In this document: in pieces, positions 1 to 5,664 of the stretch | Position numbering within the stretch: position 1 is the stretch's first letter | Layout of the letters: each line of letters begins with the position of its first letter | From: Comamonas sp. | GTDB lineage: Bacteria; Pseudomonadota; Gammaproteobacteria; Burkholderiales; Burkholderiaceae_C | Assembly (NCBI GenBank): GCA_018384835.1 | Contig: JAHAYB010000102.1 | Span: 1 to 15,306 of the forward strand | DNA: 15,306 nt | Direction: 5' to 3' | Notes under the pieces: generated by a model | Databases searched by the model: none | Seen by the model: only the letters and a program-made list of their open reading frames with translations | Told to the model about the DNA's origin: nothing | Program-made: the position numbers and the translations under genes

Positions 1-22
1 CCCCTGAGCGTAGTCGAAGGGG
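1..22. repeat. Dispersed 21-22 bp palindromic repeat, copy 1
   Basis: Imperfect inverted repeat with arms CCCTTCGAC and CTCAGGG (minus-strand reading) around a TACG centre. The same element recurs at 9388-9408 and 10134-10154 with the centre changed to CGG or AGG. Repeats of this type are widespread in bacterial genomes. On the plus strand the copy is followed at 27-33 by seven T residues, so it could act as a weak intrinsic terminator for a gene left of the window, but the arms pair imperfectly. Confidence 0.75.
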
Positions 23-31
23 ACGGTTTTT

Positions 32-139
32 TTAAGACACAGCCAGTTTGTCGAATATCAGCCAATTGATACTAATTTGCGCTTTGATAATGGCTAGGGA
101 ATAGGCTGCGCCAGCAGCCGTGTATTTGGCGTGTTCCAT
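32..139 (-). pseudogene. HicB-like antitoxin remnant (first codons only) fused to unrelated sequence
   Basis: A 35-codon ORF starts at ATG 139 and stops at TAA 32. It has a good Shine-Dalgarno (AAGG, 6 bases before the ATG). It lies 15 bases after the HicA-like gene, the usual place of hicB in hicA-hicB pairs. The first seven residues, MEHAKYT, resemble the start of HicB antitoxins, which typically continue with YRVTW. Here the reading changes abruptly into AAGAAYSLAIIKAQISINW and shows no HicB core. The switch coincides with a perfect 6-bp inverted repeat (GGCTGC/GCAGCC, 104-119), so an intergenic repeat or a deletion may have removed the rest. The family link rests on only seven residues plus position, so it is tentative. 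The alternative is an unrelated small ORF. Confidence 0.4.
104..119. repeat. 6-bp perfect hairpin at the hicB remnant breakpoint
   Basis: GGCTGC at 104-109 pairs with GCAGCC at 114-119 across a 4-base loop. No T-run follows on either strand, so it is not a convincing terminator. It begins exactly where the HicB-like reading is lost and may mark the end of an inserted intergenic repeat. Confidence 0.45.
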
Positions 140-154
140 GTTTTGCCTTATTGC

Positions 155-388
155 TTATTGCGTATTCAATTTGTCGATGGCCGCAATCACCTGCTTGACT
201 TGGTACGCCTTGGCCTTATCGCCTGCACGTTGCAGATTGATGATTGATGCGTGGGTCACCTTGCCACGGTGTTTTGAAAATAGTGTGGCTACCGCCGGTA
301 CTTCGAGGCTCCCCAAAAAGCACTGTGCAAACCTTAACAAGGAAAAAATGCCATCAATACTGATGGCACTTGTCAAGCGGGACATCAA
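155..388 (-). pseudogene. hicA: HicA-like toxin gene with two compensating frameshifts
   Basis: The open frame (TTG 388 or ATG 385 to TAA 155, 76-77 codons) is a composite. Its last residues, LQRAGDKAKAYQVKQVIAAI, match the C-terminus of a HicA toxin subfamily as I know it. The matching central part is present in another frame: VKVCTVLFGEPRSTGGSH followed by TIFKTPWQGDPRIN, which holds the GSH catalytic-histidine motif and the family's FKTPWxGDPR block. The frame is left near the A6 run at 343-348, where one base appears lost. It is regained at an exact 7-bp tandem duplication (ATTGATG twice, 236-249). Removing one copy joins DPRIN directly to LQRAGDK. The two lesions sum to zero, so the ORF stays open but lacks the catalytic block and is presumably inactive. 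No clear Shine-Dalgarno is seen. The family assignment is from memory of conserved motifs. Confidence 0.7.
236..249. repeat. 7-bp tandem duplication inside the HicA-like gene
   Basis: ATTGATG is repeated exactly twice with no spacer. Deleting one unit restores the HicA reading frame across the site, so this looks like a slippage mutation that broke the gene. Confidence 0.8.
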
Positions 389-412
389 GAATTACGGTAA
401 ATGGGGAGTGCC

Positions 413-1108
413 TCATTCGTACCCCATGCCTAGCGCTTGTGCTTGGCGGGCGAGTTCGGCCATGGCCTCTTCGCTTTCGCGCTTGCGTGTATTCTGAGGG
501 TGAGAGACGTTGAGTATGTCTGCCGTCTCTTGCTTATTTCCCCCCTGCGCCATCCGCCGACGCGTCCCCACATCCACCAAGCTGCGCATCAGCGCAAACA
601 GGGGCGCGGTGCTGGTCTGTTGCTGGCCGTAGGAGAGGTTAAACGCATAGTCAAAATCCGCCGGGTTGCGCCCCTGGTTGTGCTGGAGGATGGTTTCCAG
701 CTTATCCAGCGCTTTTACGGCTTGCGCCTCGGGCGTGGTGGCGGCTTCGTATTCTTGCCACAGCGCCAGGATGTGGTTGCGCTGGGGTTCATCCAGGTGG
801 CGCGTTAGGTGTAGCAGGTCGGCGTGTTCCTGGGTGCTTTTGTCGGGGGGCTGGTCTTGCTCGGTGGCGGGAATATCGCCATGAATGGCTTCGCCCAGGT
901 CGTGGATAAGGCACATTTTCAGCAGCTTGAGCATGTCTAGCCCGGCCAGCGCGTCTTCAAACACCATGGCCATCAGGCATAAGCGCCAGGTGTGTTCTGC
1001 CGTGCTCTCTGCCCTGCCGCTGGAGGTGTGGGCACTGCGCAGCACACTTTTGAGTTGTTCTGCTTCCTGCAAAAAGGCCAGGCGGCCTTGTATGGTGTCG
1101 ATGTTCAT
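413..1108 (-). CDS. HD-domain phosphohydrolase, YfbR/HDDC2-like (5'-deoxynucleotidase family)
   Basis: A 231-aa cytoplasmic protein with the metal-binding set of the HD superfamily: His39 in AEHTWRL, His69-Asp70 in LIHDLGEAIHGDIPA, and Asp135 in KALDKLET. The spacing fits YfbR/HDDC2-like enzymes, which dephosphorylate deoxynucleoside 5'-monophosphates. The substrate here is inferred only from the family. The C-terminal ~65 residues beyond the HD core are variable, charged and not recognised. I chose ATG 1108 because homology starts there (MNIDTIQGRLAFLQ). The longer frame from TTG 1150 adds a Pro/Ala-rich stretch with no Shine-Dalgarno. The gene is divergent from the ABC operon and has its own promoter-like sequence at 1156-1185. 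The HicA-like remnant starts about 25 bases after its stop. Confidence 0.85.
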   Translation of the reverse strand: MNIDTIQGRLAFLQEAEQLKSVLRSAHTSSGRAESTAEHTWRLCLMAMVFEDALAGLDMLKLLKMCLIHDLGEAIHGDIPATEQDQPPDKSTQEHADLLHLTRHLDEPQRNHILALWQEYEAATTPEAQAVKALDKLETILQHNQGRNPADFDYAFNLSYGQQQTSTAPLFALMRSLVDVGTRRRMAQGGNKQETADILNVSHPQNTRKRESEEAMAELARQAQALGMGYE

Positions 1109-1155
1109 GGGGCTTGGGGTGGCGGTAGGGGCGGGGAGTTCCGGCAGCAAAAACT

Positions 1156-1185
1156 TTTATACTGCTAAATGAGAATAATACGCAA
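1156..1185 (-). promoter_or_regulatory. Sigma70-like promoter for the HD-domain gene
   Basis: Reading the minus strand, TTGCGT (1185-1180) and TATAAA (1161-1156) are separated by 18 bases. Transcription would start near 1149, giving a leader of about 40 bases before ATG 1108. This is an AT-rich island in a GC-rich region and fits the divergent gene arrangement. Confidence 0.5.
1170..1184. promoter_or_regulatory. Fur-box-like sequence in the divergent promoter region
   Basis: TGAGAATAATACGCA resembles the 7-1-7 Fur consensus TGATAATNATTATCA. The left half matches 6 of 7 and the right half 4 of 7. It lies in the spacer and -35 of the minus-strand promoter and about 150 bases upstream of the ABC operon, so a bound repressor could affect one or both. 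The match is imperfect and there is no iron gene nearby, so this is a candidate only. Confidence 0.3.
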
Positions 1186-1283
1186 CAACCCACTCCCGCC
1201 CTTTGGCCCTGTACCCCCTTCTGTTTGGAAAACGCCCATGCCCCCCCTTGCCGCTTGCTGCCTTTGCCCTGTGCTGCTGCCCG

Positions 1284-1319
1284 ATTTGCGCGATCTGCAC
1301 CATTTGCACTATTTGCTTG
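1284..1319. repeat. Four-copy 9-bp tandem array upstream of the ABC operon
   Basis: Four consecutive 9-mers of the form ATTTGCNNN (second copy ATCTGC) end 13 bases before the ATG at 1333. The 3' end of the array runs into the GAGGG used as ribosome-binding site at 1319-1323. Copy-number change would alter the leader in 9-base steps. Confidence 0.75.
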
Positions 1320-1332
1320 AGGGCGGTTGTTA

Positions 1333-2514
1333 ATGCGCCGCCGCAGCGTATGGCTGCTTGTGGCCGTGGGCGCAGCTGCTGCTCTGGCGCTGGTGGCGGG
1401 CATGGGGCAGCGCGGCGCGGTGTTGCCTGCTTATGTGGTGGTGGCGCAGCCCTTGGTGCAAACCGTGGTGGCGACGGGGCGGGTGGCTGCGCTATCGCGG
1501 GCGCAGGTGGGCAGCGCGATAACAGGCATTGTGCAAGAGCGGCGCGTGCAAGAAGGCGATAGCGTGCGCCCCGGTGATGTGCTGGCGCTGCTGCAATCGG
1601 ACGTGCAACAGGCCGAGCTACGCCAAGCCCGCGCCGCCCTGGCGCAGTTGCAACAATCCACCCGCCCCCAGGCGCTCAAGGCTTGGCAGCAGGCCAAAAC
1701 CCAATGGCAGCAAGCCCAGCGCGAGCACCAGCGGCGCAGCGCCTTATTCGCCCAGCAGGCCATTGCCCATGAAGAGTTAGAGCAAGCCGCCCAGGCCGAG
1801 CAGCAAGCCCGCATCGTCATGGAGCAGGCCCGGCTACAGGCCGACAGCCTGCAAGCCGGTCAGTCGCAAGAGGCACAGGCGCAAGCCCGCCTAGCCAGTG
1901 CCCAGGCGGCGCTGGATAAAACCACCATCCGTGCTGAAATGGCCGCTACGGTACTGACCCGCAATGCCGAGCCGGGGGATGTCGTCCAGCCCGGCCAGGT
2001 GCTGTTTGAGCTGGCGCGTGATGAGGCGGCAGAAGTGCTAGTCGCCCTGGATGAAAAAAATCTCGAAACCCTGGCGCTAGGCCAATCTGCCACCTGCATC
2101 GCTGATGCCTATCCGCGCCAGCCTTTTGCGGCGCAGGTCAGTTTTATCGCCCCGCGCATCGACCCCCAGCGCGGCACGGTGGATGTGCGCTTGAAGGTGG
2201 ATACGCCTGCGCCGGATTTTTTGCGCCAAGACATGACGATTTCCGTCAACATCCAGACCGGGCAGCAAGCGCAGGCCGTCGTTCTGCCCAACGATGCGCT
2301 GGCTGGGCTGGAGCAAGGCCAGCCCCAGGCGTGGGTGGTGGTGGATGGCCACGCCCAGCGCCGCAGCCTGCAACTGGGGCTGCGCGGGCTGGCGCAAACC
2401 CAGGTGCTGCAAGGCGTGCAACCCGGCGATTGGGTGCTGGCCAATGGGCAAGCCGCGCTCTCCCCCGGCCAGCGCGTGCGCGTGCAGGCACAAGCCCTGC
2501 CCTGGGCGCAGTAG
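1333..2514 (+). CDS. ABC exporter periplasmic adaptor (HlyD/MacA/DevB-type membrane fusion protein)
   Basis: A 393-aa protein with an Arg-rich start and one membrane segment (~7-24) that anchors it in the inner membrane. Then come a biotinyl-lipoyl-like half (ITGIVQERRVQEGDSVRPGD, ~63-82), a Gln/Ala-rich coiled-coil hairpin (~90-200), the second lipoyl half (EPGDVVQPGQVLF), and beta-barrel and membrane-proximal domains. This is the order of membrane fusion proteins that bridge a permease to an outer-membrane channel. ATG 1333 is chosen over TTG 1327 because GAGGG lies 9 bases upstream. The permease starts 12 bases after the stop, and the order adaptor-permease-ATPase is that of DevBCA-type systems. 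No outer-membrane partner lies in the window. The substrate is unknown. Confidence 0.88.
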   Translation: MRRRSVWLLVAVGAAAALALVAGMGQRGAVLPAYVVVAQPLVQTVVATGRVAALSRAQVGSAITGIVQERRVQEGDSVRPGDVLALLQSDVQQAELRQARAALAQLQQSTRPQALKAWQQAKTQWQQAQREHQRRSALFAQQAIAHEELEQAAQAEQQARIVMEQARLQADSLQAGQSQEAQAQARLASAQAALDKTTIRAEMAATVLTRNAEPGDVVQPGQVLFELARDEAAEVLVALDEKNLETLALGQSATCIADAYPRQPFAAQVSFIAPRIDPQRGTVDVRLKVDTPAPDFLRQDMTISVNIQTGQQAQAVVLPNDALAGLEQGQPQAWVVVDGHAQRRSLQLGLRGLAQTQVLQGVQPGDWVLANGQAALSPGQRVRVQAQALPWAQ

Positions 2515-2526
2515 GGCCAGCGCACC

Positions 2527-3729
2527 ATGTGGATGCAATGGCTGATTGCCACCCGCTTTCTGCGCGAAGGCAAAACGCAGAGCCTATTGATTCTGGTGGG
2601 CATTGCCGTGGGCGTGGCGGTGCTGGTGTTTTTGACGGCCTTGGTCAACGGGCTGCAAGCCAACATCATTGAGCGCACCTTGGGCACGCAAGCGCATATC
2701 AAGATAGAGCCGCCGCAAGAGCGCAACCTGATTGCGCCCCCGCCCGCTGGCACGGTGCAGTTGCTGCTGGAAAGCCAACGCGCCCAGCGGCTGCGCTCCA
2801 TCAACAACTGGCAGCAGGTGCGTGACTTGCTAGAGGCCATGCCCGCGCTGGCCGCCGTCTCGCCGCTAATGGCTGGCCCTGCCTTTGCCCGCCGGGGGGA
2901 GGCGACCGTCTCCGTCTCGCTACTGGGCATTGACCCGCCGCGCTACCAGCGCATGGTGGATGTGCAAAGCGCCATCGTGCAGGGGCAGTTTCGGCTGCAC
3001 GCGCAAGATGCGCTGATTGGCCAGCAACTGGCCGCCGACTTGGGGCTGCGCGTGGGCGACAAGCTGCGCCTGGATGCTGGTCAGGGCAGCGAGCGGGTGA
3101 TGAATGTGGTGGGTATTTTTCAGCTAGGCGTGCGCGAGCTCGATGCCCGCTACGTCTATCTGAATATGCAGCAGGCGCAATCGCTTTTGCAATTGCCGGG
3201 CGCGGCCAGCAGCCTGGACATCAAGCTGCACGACTTGTTTGCAGCGCAAGCCGTGGCCGCCCAGTTGCAGCGCCTAACCGGCCTGAAAGCGCAAAGCTGG
3301 ATGGAGACCAACACCCAGCTACTCAACGCCCTGCAATCGCAGCGCCTATCGACCCGCATGGTGGGCGCGTTTGTGGCCTTGAGCGTGTCGCTAGGCATTG
3401 CCAGCGTGCTGGCCGTTAGCGTGGTGCAGCGCACGCGGGAAATTGGCATTCTGCGGGCGATGGGGGCCAGCAGGCGGCAAATTCGGCAGGTGTTTTTGCT
3501 GCAAGGTGCGACGCTGGGCTTGCTGGGGGCGCTGCTGGGGTGCTTGAGCAGCTACGGGCTGCTGGCTATCTTCAACGCCTTTGCGGCCAATTTGTTTTCT
3601 ATTCCTGTGGATGCTTGGTTGCCTTTGCAAGCCACGCTGCTAGCTACTTTGACGGGGGTGTTATCCGCCGTAATCCCCGCCCGCCGGGCGGCGGCGCTCA
3701 ACCCGGTGGAGGCGATTCGCTATGTTTGA
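2527..3729 (+). CDS. ABC transporter permease, FtsX/MacB/DevC family
   Basis: A 400-aa integral membrane protein with the FtsX-like layout. TM1 lies near residues 20-42, followed by a large periplasmic domain of ~230 residues. Three more helices follow near 279-302, 324-350 and 365-385. The cytoplasmic coupling segment VVQRTREIGILRAMGASRRQ after TM2 and the terminal [16 protein letters not shown] are hallmarks of the MacB/LolC/E type. Such permeases transmit ATPase motion to a periplasmic adaptor and move substrates out of the periplasm or outer leaflet. They do not form a classical transmembrane pore. The start at ATG 2527 has AGGG 10 bases upstream, overlapping the previous stop. ATG 2533 is an alternative. 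The 3' end overlaps the ATPase gene by 8 bases, which implies translational coupling. Confidence 0.9.
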   Translation: MWMQWLIATRFLREGKTQSLLILVGIAVGVAVLVFLTALVNGLQANIIERTLGTQAHIKIEPPQERNLIAPPPAGTVQLLLESQRAQRLRSINNWQQVRDLLEAMPALAAVSPLMAGPAFARRGEATVSVSLLGIDPPRYQRMVDVQSAIVQGQFRLHAQDALIGQQLAADLGLRVGDKLRLDAGQGSERVMNVVGIFQLGVRELDARYVYLNMQQAQSLLQLPGAASSLDIKLHDLFAAQAVAAQLQRLTGLKAQSWMETNTQLLNALQSQRLSTRMVGAFVALSVSLGIASVLAVSVVQRTREIGILRAMGASRRQIRQVFLLQGATLGLLGALLGCLSSYGLLAIFNAFAANLFSIPVDAWLPLQATLLATLTGVLSAVIPARRAAALNPVEAIRYV

Positions 3730-4423
3730 GCACGGTCAGGAAGTACTACGCCTAGAAGGCTTGTGCAAGCACTACAACCAGGGCAAGCCCACCGAGGTGC
3801 AAGTGCTGCATAACTTGCAGCTAAGGCTGCAACGCCAGGATTTTGTGGCGCTGGTGGGCAGCTCTGGCTCGGGCAAAAGCACGCTGCTCAATTTAATCGG
3901 CCTGCTGGACACGCCTACCGCTGGGGCGCTGTACCTGCTTGGCCAGCCCACCCACCAGATGGACGATGCCCAGCGCACCGCCTTGCGCGGGCGCAGCATT
4001 GGCTTTGTGTTCCAGTTCCACCACCTGATAAGCGCCTTTACCGCGCTGGAGAACGTGCTGATGCCGCTCATGCTCGCCGGTGGCAAACCGACACAGGCGC
4101 AAACCGCATTGGCCCAGCACCTGCTAGCGCAAGTGGGGCTGGGGCGCTTTGCCCAGCACCGCCCAGAGCAGCTATCCGGCGGCCAGCAACAGCGCGTAGC
4201 CGTGGCGCGCGCCCTGGTAACGCAACCGGCCCTGGTGCTGGCCGATGAACCCACTGGCAACCTAGACAGCCAATCCGCCGCCGAAGTGTTTGCCCTGCTG
4301 CGCCGCTTTCAGCAAGAACTAGGCTGCGCCGTGCTGATGGTGACGCACGATGAGCGCATCGCCCAGCAATGCCAGCGCACGATTCATTTGGCCGATGGGC
4401 GGGTAGTGGAGAGCGCGGCCTGA
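3722..4423 (+). CDS. ABC transporter ATPase, LolD/MacB/DevA-like
   Basis: A 233-aa nucleotide-binding subunit with every catalytic motif: Walker [10 protein letters not shown] (~46-54), Q-loop (FVFQFHH), signature [15 protein letters not shown], Walker [13 protein letters not shown] and H-loop MVTHD. The DEPTGNLD form and the length are typical of the LolD/MacB branch that pairs with FtsX-like permeases. The start ATG overlaps the permease stop by 8 bases, the sign of a stoichiometric complex. It ends the operon. The next gene (response regulator) is convergent and only 34 bases away. With the two genes before it, it forms an inner-membrane export complex of unknown substrate (lipid, peptide, siderophore or drug are all possible). 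Confidence 0.93.
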   Translation: MFEHGQEVLRLEGLCKHYNQGKPTEVQVLHNLQLRLQRQDFVALVGSSGSGKSTLLNLIGLLDTPTAGALYLLGQPTHQMDDAQRTALRGRSIGFVFQFHHLISAFTALENVLMPLMLAGGKPTQAQTALAQHLLAQVGLGRFAQHRPEQLSGGQQQRVAVARALVTQPALVLADEPTGNLDSQSAAEVFALLRRFQQELGCAVLMVTHDERIAQQCQRTIHLADGRVVESAA

Positions 4424-4455
4424 AATAGGTTGAATAGTCGAATAGTCGAATAGAG
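4424..4455. repeat. 8-bp tandem array between convergent genes
   Basis: Consecutive units GAATAGTC, GAATAGTC and GAATAGAG, preceded by the degenerate AATAGGTT, fill almost the whole 34-base space between the ATPase and response-regulator stops. No hairpin with a T-run is seen, so no intrinsic terminator is apparent for either gene. Confidence 0.7.
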
Positions 4456-4457
4456 TG

Positions 4458-5618
4458 TTAAGCCACCTCCAAAATACGCCGCATTCGCGTTACCAGCACT
4501 TGCAAGGTTTCTTGGGTTTGCGGCGCAATGTCGTAGAGGCTGGTAAACACCCGGATGCGCTGGCGCACGCTTTCTAGCAATTGCTCTTCTTGCTCTTGGG
4601 ACATGCTCGCTTCAGAGAAGGTGCGGCTTATCTCGTCGATAAAGTCCATGGTGTGTACCGTCTCTTGGTAGCGGGCATCTTTGTATTTTTGCGCTAGGGC
4701 GTTGATGGTGTGCCCCACGCTGTGCAGCACTTGCAGGATTTCTTGGCGCATTCGCTGGTTGTCCATCAGCGTTTGCAGGGCTTGGAGCTTGGCATCTGCC
4801 GTCTCGGTGGCAATGGCCAGATGGTCGCGAATGCGGCCACACAGCTCTGGCTCGTGGCGCGGCATGTTGGTGACCAGGAGGGTGACGGCATCAAAGTTAA
4901 AGGCCGCCAGGTGCTTGTGCTCAAACACCCGTTCTTGCTTGCGCATGTGGTTCACAACGGCCACCTCCAGCGGCCAGTTCTCGCCATGGACGCTGTGGGT
5001 CTTCTCCTGGCCGCGCAGCCGCGTTTGCACCACGCCTTGCAGGCCAAAGCCGCGCAGCAGCTCAAAGCAGGCGGCAATCAGCGCTGGCGGGTCGGGGCAT
5101 TCGTTCAGGGTGCGCAAAAACTGCACCAGCACGGCGTATTCGTCCAAGTTAGCCAGCACCAAGGTGGTGAGTTGGTCGGCATCACGAATTTGGGCGGCCA
5201 GCGCTTGCTGGTCGGTTTGGATGCGGCGCAGGTTGTCTATTTTGTGCAGCAGGCTGGCAACATCCACCGGTTTGACTAGGTAGTCTTGCCCACCGGCTTC
5301 GTAGCCGGCCAAAATTTCTTCAGGGCTGTCGTGGCCAGACAGAAACAGCACCGGCACGGGCTGCGCCTGCAAGCTGGGGTGGGCTTTGAGCTGGCGGCAC
5401 AGGTTCAGGCCATCCATGCCAGGCAGCCCGACATCGAGCAAAAAGAGCTGCGCCAGCGCCTCAGGCTCAGGCGCGGCTTGCAGGGCGGCCAGCAGGTCTT
5501 CGGCTGATTCAAACAGCGCTAGCGGGTAATGGTTGCCCAGCGATGATTGCAGCAGCAAGCGGGTGGTGCGGTCGTCTTCAACGACAACAATCGGGTAATC
5601 ATTGTGGGTAGGAGCCAT
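4458..5618 (-). CDS. Response regulator with unrecognised GAF-like/helical output region
   Basis: A 386-aa protein. Residues ~8-128 are a complete receiver: acidic pair Glu14-Asp15-Asp16, phospho-acceptor Asp62 in LLDVGLPGMDG, Ser94, and Lys116 in LVKPVD. Residues ~130-155 look like a coiled linker. Residues ~160-265 have alternating hydrophobic strands and helices reminiscent of a GAF fold (YAVLVQFLRTLNE, FNFDAVTLLVTNMP). Residues ~268-386 are almost wholly helical, charged and rich in Gln/Glu, and could form a four-helix or dimerising bundle. There is no DNA-binding, GGDEF, EAL, HD-GYP or PP2C motif. It follows the hybrid kinase gene by 46 bases on the same strand, so the kinase HPt is its likely phosphate donor (inference). 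Start ATG 5618, with only a weak Shine-Dalgarno. Confidence 0.85.
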   Translation of the reverse strand: MAPTHNDYPIVVVEDDRTTRLLLQSSLGNHYPLALFESAEDLLAALQAAPEPEALAQLFLLDVGLPGMDGLNLCRQLKAHPSLQAQPVPVLFLSGHDSPEEILAGYEAGGQDYLVKPVDVASLLHKIDNLRRIQTDQQALAAQIRDADQLTTLVLANLDEYAVLVQFLRTLNECPDPPALIAACFELLRGFGLQGVVQTRLRGQEKTHSVHGENWPLEVAVVNHMRKQERVFEHKHLAAFNFDAVTLLVTNMPRHEPELCGRIRDHLAIATETADAKLQALQTLMDNQRMRQEILQVLHSVGHTINALAQKYKDARYQETVHTMDFIDEISRTFSEASMSQEQEEQLLESVRQRIRVFTSLYDIAPQTQETLQVLVTRMRRILEVA

Positions 5619-5664
5619 GGCAATGGGGGTCTGTCAGGGGGCGTTGAGGAGGGTAAGGGGGTGT

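Noticed and set aside
23..40. Intrinsic terminator at the T7 run (27-33)
   Set aside because: The preceding inverted repeat pairs imperfectly and has the sequence of a dispersed element. Not enough to call a terminator alone.
120..497. 125-aa plus-strand ORF at the left end
   Set aside because: It overlaps the HD-gene end and the HicA-like gene on the other strand, has no Shine-Dalgarno, and its residues look like a shadow reading.
957..1403. 148-aa minus-strand ORF across the divergent intergenic region
   Set aside because: It covers the promoter region and the start of both flanking genes, and its composition is that of a shadow frame.
1203..1562. 119-aa Cys-rich plus-strand ORF
   Set aside because: Its Cys-Thr-Ile repeats come from the 9-bp array, and the rest is the +1 frame of the membrane fusion protein gene.
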